From positions 5,265 through 17,457 of the forward strand of contig DXMG01000040.1 in assembly GCA_019414325.1 (NCBI GenBank): 12,193 nucleotides of DNA, in the 5' to 3' direction. The translations under genes were made by a program, and so were the position numbers. The notes beneath the pieces are model-generated. The model made no database searches, was not told the DNA's origin, and saw only the letters and a list, made by a program, of their open reading frames with translations. Source of the stretch: Collinsella sp. Lineage in GTDB: Bacteria; Actinomycetota; Coriobacteriia; Coriobacteriales; Coriobacteriaceae. Below, one piece after another: positions 6,634 to 12,193 of this stretch (within the stretch, counting starts at the first letter, position 1; each line of letters begins with the position of its first letter).

Positions 6634-7551
6634 ATGGATCTGCCCATCAGCTTGCAAGACATCACGTATGCCGAGAACTATCTGGCGCAGGGCGACTTGG
6701 CTACGGCGACGCCGCTGCTGGAGCGTCTGGTGGAGCTCGCCGAGGAGTATATTGATGCTGAGTGCAAGACGGAGGAGAAGCGTCAATACTTTAGCTTCGA
6801 TAGCAAGTTTGAGCGCTTGGCCTATCGCCGCGTGGAGAAGGATCCGCGCGAGCTCGTGCAGGTCGAGGTGCCGTTTGACCGCCTGTACTCTGACATGGCG
6901 TTTGCCTACATTCGCCAGCAGGATTATGTGAGCGCTCGTAATGCCCTGATGCAGGCTGTGCGTTGGGACCCCATGAACTGCAACTATCGCTTGGATTTGG
7001 CCGAGCTGTTCCGCGCACTCGAGGACAAGCAGGAATGGGCATCGCTCTCGTTCTCGGTGCTGGAGCGTGCAAGCGATGGCAAGTGCGCCGCCCGCGCTTA
7101 CGCCAATCTAGGTCAGTACTTCTTGGAGCCCGAGACCGAGAACGTTTCGGCTGCCGTGGGCTGCGCGCGTCTGGCGCTGCGCCTGGCGCCCAACGATGCG
7201 CATACGACGCGCCTGCTCAACAAGATCCATACCACCTATCCGGATGCCGCTGATGAGAGCGACGACCACGTGATGGGTGAACTGGCCCTGCAAGGCGTGC
7301 CGACCTCGCCTTCGGCCGAGATTGCCATCTGCCTGATTATGTGCGCGACCGATGCTGCAAGCGACGGCGACAAGCAGGAGGCGACGCGCCTGACGGTGCG
7401 TGCTCGCGACTTGGTGGGCGAGGAGGCCTGCGCGGCGATTATCAAACTGGTGCGCGAGAGCGATGCCGAGCTCAATGCCGAGCGCAAGGCAAAGCGTGAG
7501 GCTGCGGGCTCAAACGCCGATGGAGCCAAGGAGGCCGGCGATGCCCAGTAA
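6634..7551 (+). CDS. Tetratricopeptide repeat protein
   Basis: A 305-residue, cytoplasmic-looking helical protein with no signal peptide or membrane segment. TPR-like helix pairs are seen near residues 12-40 (YAENYLAQGDLATATPLLE), near 82-130 (RLYSDMAFAYIRQQDYVSAR followed by AVRWDP and a second unit), and near 152-198 (AARAYANLGQYF ... LALRLAPNDAH). All show the usual small/aromatic spacing and a closing Pro. The C-terminus from about 275 is charged and low-complexity (EAGSNADGAKEAG type), probably disordered. TPR proteins mediate protein contacts; no specific partner can be named. ATG 6634 follows GAGGAG (6623-6628) by 5 nt, whereas the longer frame back to a TTG at 6583 would start within the palindrome and lacks a ribosome binding site. 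Its last 11 nt overlap smpB, which implies translational coupling. Confidence 0.8.
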   Translation: MDLPISLQDITYAENYLAQGDLATATPLLERLVELAEEYIDAECKTEEKRQYFSFDSKFERLAYRRVEKDPRELVQVEVPFDRLYSDMAFAYIRQQDYVSARNALMQAVRWDPMNCNYRLDLAELFRALEDKQEWASLSFSVLERASDGKCAARAYANLGQYFLEPETENVSAAVGCARLALRLAPNDAHTTRLLNKIHTTYPDAADESDDHVMGELALQGVPTSPSAEIAICLIMCATDAASDGDKQEATRLTVRARDLVGEEACAAIIKLVRESDAELNAERKAKREAAGSNADGAKEAGDAQ

Positions 7552-8011
7552 GCGCGAGCGCAAACTCATTTCCAAGAATCGCTCGGCACATCACGAGTAC
7601 TTTATCGATGAGACGTTTGAGTGCGGTATTGAGCTGAGCGGCACCGAGGTCAAGTCGATTCGCGAGCGCGCCTGTCAGATCACTGACACTTTTGCGCTGA
7701 TTCGTGGCGGCGAGTGCTGGCTCGTCGGACTGCATATCCACCCTTATAGCCATGGTGGCGTGTGGAATCGCGATCCCGATCGTCGGCGTCGTCTGCTGCT
7801 GCACCGCAAGGAGATCGACTTTCTTGACGGCAAACTTCGCAACCGTGGTTATGCGCTGGTTCCGTTGGAACTCTACTTTAATACCGACGGCCGCGTAAAG
7901 CTGCTGCTGGGTCTGGGTCGCGGCAAGAAGCTCTACGACAAGCGCGAGGACATGGCCAAGCGTGATGTCCAACGCGAGATCGACCGCGCCCTTAAGGAAC
8001 GCAACCGCTAG
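7541..8011 (+). CDS. smpB: SsrA-binding protein SmpB
   Basis: The 156 residues are the usual SmpB length. SmpB binds tmRNA and delivers it to stalled ribosomes for trans-translation. Conserved blocks are ISKNRSAHHEYFIDETFECGIELSGTEVKS in the OB-fold (about 10-39, with the G-I-x-L-x-G-T-E-V-K-S motif), HIHPYSHG, RRRRLLLHRKEI, LYFNTDGRVKLLLGLGRGKK, and the basic tail KLYDKREDMAKRD leading to a final helix that reads the empty mRNA channel. The start at ATG 7541 is set by AAGGAGG (7528-7534) with 6-nt spacing, lying within the end of the TPR gene. No tmRNA (ssrA) gene is seen downstream in this window. Confidence 0.96.
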   Translation: MPSKRERKLISKNRSAHHEYFIDETFECGIELSGTEVKSIRERACQITDTFALIRGGECWLVGLHIHPYSHGGVWNRDPDRRRRLLLHRKEIDFLDGKLRNRGYALVPLELYFNTDGRVKLLLGLGRGKKLYDKREDMAKRDVQREIDRALKERNR

Positions 8012-8023
8012 GCACTCTGTATA

Positions 8024-8090
8024 AGTTGCGGTGGAATACGGACTGTTTTGCCTGTTTGAGGGGCTATTCAGTCCCTATTTCACCGCAACT
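8024..8090. repeat. Long dyad (22-nt arms, 23-nt loop) after smpB
   Basis: The left arm 8024-8045 begins AGTTGCGGTG and the right arm 8069-8090 ends CACCGCAACT. Of the 22 pairs, 20 are Watson-Crick, one is G-U (8034-8080) and one is a C-C mismatch (8039-8075). The loop is 23 nt. It starts 13 nt after the smpB stop, and the true terminator lies 45 nt further on, so this is not the terminator. Its sequence is unrelated to the other two dyad families here, but the arm and loop geometry is alike. Confidence 0.85.
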
Positions 8091-8133
8091 GCGGGCGTCT
8101 CATCTTTCTTACTGTTCTGACACATATGTCTCA

Positions 8134-8166
8134 AAGGCGGCGTCCGTTATGGGTGCCGCCTTTTTT
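8134..8166 (+). terminator. Terminator of the TPR-smpB operon
   Basis: GGCGGCGTCC (8136-8145) pairs with GGGTGCCGCC (8151-8160), with two wobble pairs and a 5-nt loop. Six Ts follow (8161-8166), and AA precedes the stem. It is a canonical intrinsic terminator. Confidence 0.88.
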
Positions 8167-8217
8167 GTGGGTACATACATTCATGAGGTTCCAACCCGAG
8201 CTAGGGGAGTGATCGTT

Positions 8218-8721
8218 ATGGACAAAACTGCGTTCTTTACCATGCCGAGCGGTCTGTACGTGGTGAGCGCTGCGGCAGACGGGCTGCGCGCCGGCTGCGT
8301 CATCAACACTGCGGTGCAGGTGACGTCCATGCCGCCGCGTATTTCGGTTGCCGTGAACAAGGACAATGTCACCTCGGGCGTCATCGCATCGGCCAAAGCG
8401 TTCGCGCTGACCGTGATCGATCAGACGGCCGACATGCTCTACATCGGTAACTTTGGGTTCCGCACCAGCAGCGATTATGACAAGTTTGCCAAATACGAGA
8501 CCCGCGAGACGGCTCTGGGCATGCCCTATGTGCCCGAGCACGCGGCGGCCCTGTTTAGCTGCCGTTTGATCGACACTGTGGATGTGGGCACGCATCTGCT
8601 GTTTATTGGCGAGGTCGAGGATGCCGAGCGCCTGAGCGACGAGACGCCGCTGACGTACGACTACTATCACAAGGTGCTAAAGGGCAAGACGCCGCCCAAA
8701 GCCTCGTCGTATCAAGGCTAG
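8218..8721 (+). CDS. Flavin reductase-like FMN-binding protein
   Basis: The 167 residues form a single flavin-reductase-like split-barrel domain. It has the PSGLYVVSA opening strand, the CVINTAVQVTSMPPRISVAVNKDN block that lines the FMN site, and the TLIDxGTHLLFIGEVEDAERL-type C-terminal strands (here DTVDVGTHLLFIGEVEDAE). It ends with a YDYYHKVLKGKTPPKASSY tail of the kind that, in high-molecular-weight rubredoxins, leads straight into a rubredoxin domain. Here the protein stops after that tail and a separate rubredoxin gene follows 88 nt later. The likely role is reduction of a flavin or of the rubredoxin, as in anaerobic oxygen or NO detoxification. ATG 8218 follows AGGGGAG (8203-8209) with 8-nt spacing. 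Function is inferred from family and neighbour. Confidence 0.83.
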   Translation: MDKTAFFTMPSGLYVVSAAADGLRAGCVINTAVQVTSMPPRISVAVNKDNVTSGVIASAKAFALTVIDQTADMLYIGNFGFRTSSDYDKFAKYETRETALGMPYVPEHAAALFSCRLIDTVDVGTHLLFIGEVEDAERLSDETPLTYDYYHKVLKGKTPPKASSYQG

Positions 8722-8738
8722 AAATGTTCTAAAAATAC

Positions 8739-8766
8739 TTGCATTATACTATTGAGAATATATACT
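8739..8766 (+). promoter_or_regulatory. Promoter of the rubredoxin gene
   Basis: TTGCAT (8739-8744) and TATACT (8761-8766) are 16 nt apart within a distinctly A/T-rich island (about 8722-8790). TATACTA occurs twice (8746-8752 and 8761-8767), 15 nt apart, and could be a direct-repeat operator. This gives rubredoxin its own transcription besides any read-through from the flavin reductase gene. Confidence 0.6.
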
Positions 8767-8809
8767 AATAAGTAAGTACACTAGCAGTCACGTTCGAGAG
8801 GAGAACATC

Positions 8810-8953
8810 ATGGCTGAGGAAAAGAAGACGTATAAGTTTGTGTGCACCGTTTGCGGTTACGAGGTTGAGGTCGACACGCCCGAGCTGCCCGAGGATTACG
8901 TGTGCCCGGTGTGCGGCGTCGGTCCCGATCAGTTTGAGCTCGTCGAGGAGTAA
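8810..8953 (+). CDS. Rubredoxin (47 residues)
   Basis: A complete small electron carrier. The iron-binding cysteines are C12 and C15 in CTVCGY and C32 and C35 in CPVCGVG, with Y-x-F at residues 8-10 and the DQFE end typical of rubredoxins. The protein is slightly shorter than the usual 52-54 residues because the loop between the two knuckles is short (16 residues, C15 to C32), as in rubredoxin domains of rubrerythrins and high-molecular-weight rubredoxins. It has an acidic C-terminus. The ribosome binding site AGAGGAG (8797-8803) precedes ATG 8810. It is co-oriented with the flavin reductase-like gene, a probable reductase partner; no flavodiiron oxidase is in view. Confidence 0.95.
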   Translation: MAEEKKTYKFVCTVCGYEVEVDTPELPEDYVCPVCGVGPDQFELVEE

Positions 8954-8994
8954 CTCGCAGGCACACGGCGAAAGCCGAACATAGCTCTGTCCAA

Positions 8995-9028
8995 GGGTCC
9001 CGGTCGAATTCTCGGCCGGGACCCTTTT
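8995..9028 (+). terminator. Terminator after rubredoxin
   Basis: GGGTCCCGGTCG (8995-9006) pairs with CGGCCGGGACCC (9013-9024), with one G-U pair and a 6-nt loop, followed by TTTT (9025-9028) and further A/T bases. Confidence 0.88.
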
Positions 9029-9039
9029 GATTTATCTGA

Positions 9040-9075
9040 CGGTTTAAAACGGTCTCACGTGTTACAGATTAAGAC
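9040..9075. repeat. Degenerate single copy of the 80-nt dyad family
   Basis: TGTTACAGATTAAGAC at 9060-9075 matches the right arms at 10525, 10605 and 10685. The preceding bases, AAAACGGTCTCACG (9046-9059), match the distal loop (AAATTGGGTCTTAC type) of that family. A left arm is only vaguely recognisable (TTTTGATTTAT, 9025-9035), overlapping the rubredoxin terminator tail. The copy lies between two convergent gene ends. Confidence 0.65.
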
Positions 9076-9104
9076 GTTATATCTGGACAGCCACGCCATC
9101 CCAA

Positions 9105-10361
9105 TTACATTCCCGTTAGCAGCACGATGTCGAGAATCGTCACGATGGCACCGATCCCTACGAGCAGCGCGTTGAGCGGGCGCGAGTTGGCGTATTTGCC
9201 CATGACGCGGCGTGAGCTGGTGAGCCGTATGAGCACAAAGACCGTAATCGGCAGCTGAAGAGACAGCAGCGCCTGACTCCAGATGAGACCCTCAAAAGGA
9301 TTCGGGACGACCAAGCACGCCGTCACTGCGCCGACGAAACAGGCCGCCACCCCGATCGAGGAATGTCGGTCGTGGATGTCGTATTCCTCGTCGAACATGC
9401 CCGCGGTGATGGTGCCTGCCGCCATGCCCACCGTCACACTACTCGATATGCCCGCAAACAGCAGTGCCACCGCAAAGATGGTCGAGCTTGCCGGGCCCAG
9501 AATGGGGGAGAGCGTGTCCGCTGCGACGGCGAGGTCGTCTACGACAATGCCATGCGCAAAGAAGGTCGCTGCGGCCAGGATGACCATGGCCGAGTTGATC
9601 GCCCAGCCCACGCCCATCGAAAAGAGCGTGTCGAAGAGCTCGTAGCGCAGACGTTCCTCGATAACCTGCTCGCCTTGGCCTTCGAAGTGCATGGATTGGA
9701 TGACCTCGGAGTGCAGGAAGAGGTTGTGGGGCATAACGACCGCGCCTAGGACACTTACGATAATCGCGGCCGAGCCGGTGGGCATACTGGGTGTGATCCA
9801 GCTTGCGGCGGCCTGCGGCCAGTCGACCTTGACCAGCGTAAGCTCAGCCAAAAGCGAGAGTCCTACCACGCCTACGAAGGCGATGATCCATCGCTCGGCG
9901 CGCTTGTAGGAGCTCGTCATGAGCATCGCCATCGATACTGCCGCCACGATGACGCAGCCCGCGCGCACGGGCAGCCCAAAGAGCATTTGAAGGGCAATCG
10001 CGCCACCCAGGACTTCGGCCATGGCGGTGGCGATGGTCGCGAGATAGGCGCTGGCGAGTACTGCGCGTCCCACGATGCGGGGGAGGTAGCGTGTCGTGGC
10101 CTCGGCAAGACAGGTGCCCGTGGCGATGCCCAAGTGCGCCGCGTTGTGCTGCAGCACGATGAGCATGATCGTGGACAGCGTGACGATCCACAGCAGCGCG
10201 TAGCCAAACTGCGAGCCGGCGGCCATGTTGGAGGCCCAGTTGCCCGGATCGATAAAGCCGACGGTCACGAGCAGCCCGGGGCCGATATGCCGCGCAATGT
10301 CTAGGCCTCCGTGACCGCCGGTGCGTCGGGAGCCAAAATGTTGTTTGAGATGGTTGAGCAT
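9105..10361 (-). CDS. mntH: Nramp-family Mn2+/divalent metal transporter MntH
   Basis: A 418-residue integral membrane protein with about eleven hydrophobic segments, which would import Mn2+ (possibly Fe2+) with protons. Metal-site residues are intact: TM1 carries DPGN (38-41) and TM6 carries AVVMPHN (207-213), so the Asp, Asn and Met/Ala ligand set of canonical Nramps is present. This distinguishes it from Mg-type NRMT relatives that lack the Met. ATG 10361 is preferred over the in-frame TTG at 10397 because AGGAG (complement of 10368-10372) lies 6 nt upstream. The gene is divergent from gltB and convergent with rubredoxin, and stands alone. It is probably controlled by metal availability through the A/T-rich dyads at 10422-10446. 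Start and family are secure; the metal preference is inferred. Confidence 0.93.
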   Translation of the reverse strand: MLNHLKQHFGSRRTGGHGGLDIARHIGPGLLVTVGFIDPGNWASNMAAGSQFGYALLWIVTLSTIMLIVLQHNAAHLGIATGTCLAEATTRYLPRIVGRAVLASAYLATIATAMAEVLGGAIALQMLFGLPVRAGCVIVAAVSMAMLMTSSYKRAERWIIAFVGVVGLSLLAELTLVKVDWPQAAASWITPSMPTGSAAIIVSVLGAVVMPHNLFLHSEVIQSMHFEGQGEQVIEERLRYELFDTLFSMGVGWAINSAMVILAAATFFAHGIVVDDLAVAADTLSPILGPASSTIFAVALLFAGISSSVTVGMAAGTITAGMFDEEYDIHDRHSSIGVAACFVGAVTACLVVPNPFEGLIWSQALLSLQLPITVFVLIRLTSSRRVMGKYANSRPLNALLVGIGAIVTILDIVLLTGM

Positions 10362-10421
10362 GGTGCGCTCCTGTGTGCCGTTTGTTTGACGCCGCAAAGG
10401 ATACCCGTTTTAGGCTCAAAA

Positions 10422-10446
10422 GTTAACTATGACTAACAAAATAGTT
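10422..10446 (-). promoter_or_regulatory. Candidate metal-regulator operator upstream of mntH
   Basis: Within GTTAACTATGACTAAC (10422-10437) the ends GTTA and TAAC are inverted. AACTAT (10425-10430) is also inverted with ATAGTT (10441-10446). The stretch is A/T-rich, 60-85 nt upstream of the mntH ATG, where promoter and operator should be. A DtxR/MntR-type site is plausible by position, but no exact consensus match is claimed. Confidence 0.35.
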
Positions 10447-10482
10447 GTATTTGAATGGGGTGGGGAAAGGGGGTTGCCGAAA

Positions 10483-10701
10483 TGTCTTGATCTGTAACAA
10501 CTGGGGATGGAAATTGGGTCTAGGTGTTACAGATCAAGACAGGAAGAAATGGTCCTATGGAAAATCTCGATCTGTAACAGCTGACCGCCAAAACTGACCC
10601 TTCGTGTTACAGATTGAGACATTCGGAACCGTCTCTCGAAAACATCTTGATCTGTAACAGTTAGTCGTCGAAATTGGGTCTTACTGTTACAGATTGAGAT
10701 G
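10483..10701. repeat. Three-unit array of near-perfect inverted repeats, 80-nt period
   Basis: Unit 1: TGTCTTGATCTGTAACA (10483-10499) with its perfect 17-nt reverse complement (10525-10541). Unit 2: 10565-10579 with 10605-10619, 15 bp and one G-U. Unit 3: 10643-10659 with 10685-10701, 17 bp and two G-U. Every loop is 25 nt and left arms recur at exactly 80 nt. Loops share an internal AAAyTGrssyCT-like block (AAATTGGGTCT in units 1 and 3). Spacers of about 22-25 nt end in GAAAA or similar before each left arm. Changes between arms preserve pairing as G-U, which favours selection on an RNA structure or an old dyad. The array lies in the 520-nt gap between the divergent mntH and gltB genes. Confidence 0.92.
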
Positions 10702-10716
10702 TTTGAAGCGGTGAGC

Positions 10717-10848
10717 TTACAGGCCGAACTTGGGGCCTATGTTGTCGCCCTTGAGGTCGGCGGTGTCCACTCGTAGGGCGTGCGTTACGCGATTGTTTCG
10801 AAACGGGTGGGAAACACAACGGGCCGGCGGTGCTCCTAGTATGCCTAT
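10717..10848 (-). pseudogene. Possible 3' remnant of an unknown gene
   Basis: On the minus strand an open frame without a convincing start ends at TAA (10717-10719). Its last residues read VDTADLKGDNIGPKFGL and its codons (GAC ACC GCC GAC CTC AAG GGC) look like those of real genes here. The frame is closed on the upstream side by a TGA at 10849-10851, close to the gltB ribosome binding region. I do not recognise the protein. It may be the tail of a gene whose front was lost, or a chance frame in GC-rich DNA. The dyad array begins 16 nt beyond its stop. Confidence 0.3.
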
Positions 10849-10883
10849 TCAACTGACTGTCTAATATCTAGGGGAGGATCGCG

Positions 10884-12193
10884 ATGCAGGCAGATTCCGC
10901 TCAGCAGCAGGGCCTTTATCGCCCCGAATTCGACCACGATGCATGTGGCATCGGCGCACTTGCCGATATCAACGGCGAGCGCCATCACCAGATTCTGGAC
11001 GATGCACTGTCCATTCTGGTCAACTTGGAGCACCGCGGCGGCACGGGACTCGAGAAGAACACCGGCGACGGCGCTGGCATCCTGTTCCAGGTTCCGCATC
11101 ACTTTTTCCGTAAAGAGGCCCAAAAGTGCGGCCAGATTCTGCCGGCAGAGGGCGACTATGGCGTGGCCATGCTGTTCTTCCCGCAGGACGACAAGGGCGT
11201 AGAGGATGCCCGCCGCGTGTTTGAGGAGGGCTGTGCCGAGGCCGGCGTGCCGCTGCTCTTTTGGCGCGAGGTGCCGGTCGATCCGCACGACCTGGGCGAG
11301 ACGGCCCGCGCCTGTATGCCTACCATCCTGCAGGCCTTTCTGGGCCGTCCCGACGACACGCCGGCGGGCGACGCCTTTGAGCGTCGCCTGTACGTGTGCC
11401 GCCGCACCATCGAAAAGAAGGCCGACGCCGAGTTTGCCCTGCGCGACAAGATCTTCTATGTGTGCTCCATGAGCTCGCGCACCATCGTGTACAAGGGCAT
11501 GCTGGTCGCCACGCAGATGCGCCGCTTCTTCATCGACCTCAACGACGCCGCCGTCAAGACGGCCGTGGCGCTCGTCCACTCGCGCTACTCCACCAACACC
11601 ACGCCCAGCTGGGAGCGCGCGCACCCCAACCGCTTTATCATCCACAACGGCGAGATCAACACCCTCAAGGGCAACGTCAACTGGATCCGCGCCCGCGAGC
11701 CCAACCTGTACAGCCCCGTGCTGCAGCACGATCTTGAGCGCGTGATGCCCATCATCAACCGCGAGGGTTCCGACTCCGCGATTCTGGATAACGTGCTCGA
11801 GTTCCTGGTCATGAACGGTCGCCCGCTTACGCGTGCCGCATCCATGCTGCTGCCCGAGCCGTGGGACCACAACGACAGCCTGAGTGAGGAGCGCCGCGCC
11901 TACGACGCTTACCAGTCCATGCTCATGGAGCCGTGGGACGGTCCGGCCGCCATCGCCTTTACCGACGGTCGCACGCTGGGTGCCGCCCTCGACCGTAACG
12001 GCCTGCGCCCGGCTCGCTACTACGTGACGCGCGACGGCCGCTTTATGTTGGCGAGTGAGGTGGGCACCATCGAGGTGAGCCCCGAGAACATCCTGACGAG
12101 CGGCTGTCTGGGGCCGGGCCAGATGCTCGAGGTCGACTTTGCCCGCGGCCGCGTGATCTACAACGACGAGCTGCGCGCTCGTTACGCCAAGGA
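10884..12193 (+). CDS. gltB: Glutamate synthase large subunit, 5' part (runs off the window)
   Basis: The first 436 codons are visible, with no stop before the edge; the family's full length is about 1500 residues. The visible part is the class II glutamine amidotransferase domain, which hydrolyses glutamine and passes ammonia to the 2-oxoglutarate site further on. A 20-residue propeptide precedes C21 in DACGIGAL, the nucleophile expected to become N-terminal after cleavage. Supporting motifs are LEHRGGTGLEKNTGDGAGIL, HSRYSTNTTPSWERAHPNR, HNGEINTLKGN, SDSAILDNVLE, PWDGPAAIAFTDG and LDRNGLRPARYY. The start ATG 10884 follows GGGGAGG (10871-10877) by 6 nt. A TAATAT at 10862-10867 is close to the ribosome binding site and is unlikely to be the -10. 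No clear promoter was found. Confidence 0.96.
   Translation, partial: MQADSAQQQGLYRPEFDHDACGIGALADINGERHHQILDDALSILVNLEHRGGTGLEKNTGDGAGILFQVPHHFFRKEAQKCGQILPAEGDYGVAMLFFPQDDKGVEDARRVFEEGCAEAGVPLLFWREVPVDPHDLGETARACMPTILQAFLGRPDDTPAGDAFERRLYVCRRTIEKKADAEFALRDKIFYVCSMSSRTIVYKGMLVATQMRRFFIDLNDAAVKTAVALVHSRYSTNTTPSWERAHPNRFIIHNGEINTLKGNVNWIRAREPNLYSPVLQHDLERVMPIINREGSDSAILDNVLEFLVMNGRPLTRAASMLLPEPWDHNDSLSEERRAYDAYQSMLMEPWDGPAAIAFTDGRTLGAALDRNGLRPARYYVTRDGRFMLASEVGTIEVSPENILTSGCLGPGQMLEVDFARGRVIYNDELRARYAK

Noticed and set aside
7472..7972. Minus-strand open frame of 166 codons antisense to smpB
   Set aside because: It is a shadow of the SmpB gene, whose plus-strand product is fully conserved.
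8012..8217. tmRNA (ssrA) gene next to smpB
   Set aside because: The gap is too short. It contains a 22-nt-arm dyad and a terminator, with no tRNA-like ends or tag-peptide frame.
10483..10701. CRISPR array
   Set aside because: The 80-nt units are internal inverted repeats with related loops and similar spacers, not identical direct repeats with unique spacers. Only three units exist and no cas gene is in the window.
10845..11870. Minus-strand open frame of 341 codons antisense to gltB
   Set aside because: The plus strand is unmistakably GltB. The antisense product has no family features and extends through the gltB ribosome binding site.

Overview
The window looks like chromosomal DNA from a gut actinobacterium of the class Coriobacteriia, most likely Collinsella or a close relative. 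This is an inference from the GC-rich coding sequence with G/C-ending codons, strong GGAGG-type ribosome binding sites, short A/T-rich promoter islands and the gene content. No marker gene fixes the genus.

Layout, left to right. (1) 1-389: the 3' part of a VanZ-like membrane protein. (2) 594-5037: a MurNAc / muropeptide recycling locus, murR-murQ-murP followed by mupG. Its products would import MurNAc as MurNAc-6-phosphate through the PTS, split off D-lactate to give GlcNAc-6-phosphate, hydrolyse GlcNAc-MurNAc-6-phosphate, and control expression through an RpiR/SIS regulator. A strong terminator-like hairpin separates murP from mupG with no room for a promoter after it. (3) 5130-5489: a small ArsC/Spx/YffB-type thioredoxin-fold protein. 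(4) 5495-5680: three dyads in exact 62-nt register. (5) 5686-6096, minus strand: a protein resembling the N-terminal domain of a Firmicutes/Actinobacteria MarR-like family, without the winged-helix half. (6) 6299-6577: promoter, tRNA-Gln(CTG), tRNA-Glu(CTC), terminator. (7) 6634-8011: a TPR protein overlapping smpB by 11 nt. (8) 8218-8953: a flavin-reductase-like FMN protein and a stand-alone rubredoxin, the latter too short for many ORF callers, with a terminator at 8995-9028. (9) 9105-10361, minus strand: an Nramp/MntH metal transporter. (10) 10483-10701: three near-perfect inverted repeats in exact 80-nt register, followed by a possible minus-strand gene remnant. (11) 10884 to the end: the first 436 codons of the glutamate synthase large subunit.

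The most unusual feature is the intergenic DNA. Three unrelated families of long-armed dyads occur (arms about 15-22 nt, loops about 16-25 nt). Two of them are three-copy arrays of constant period (62 and 80 nt). The 80-nt family also has a degraded copy on the other side of mntH, so that gene is bracketed by it. None of the dyads overlaps a recognised gene. They resemble REP/BIME-type extragenic palindromes or arrays of structured RNA or operator elements; their function cannot be read from this window alone.
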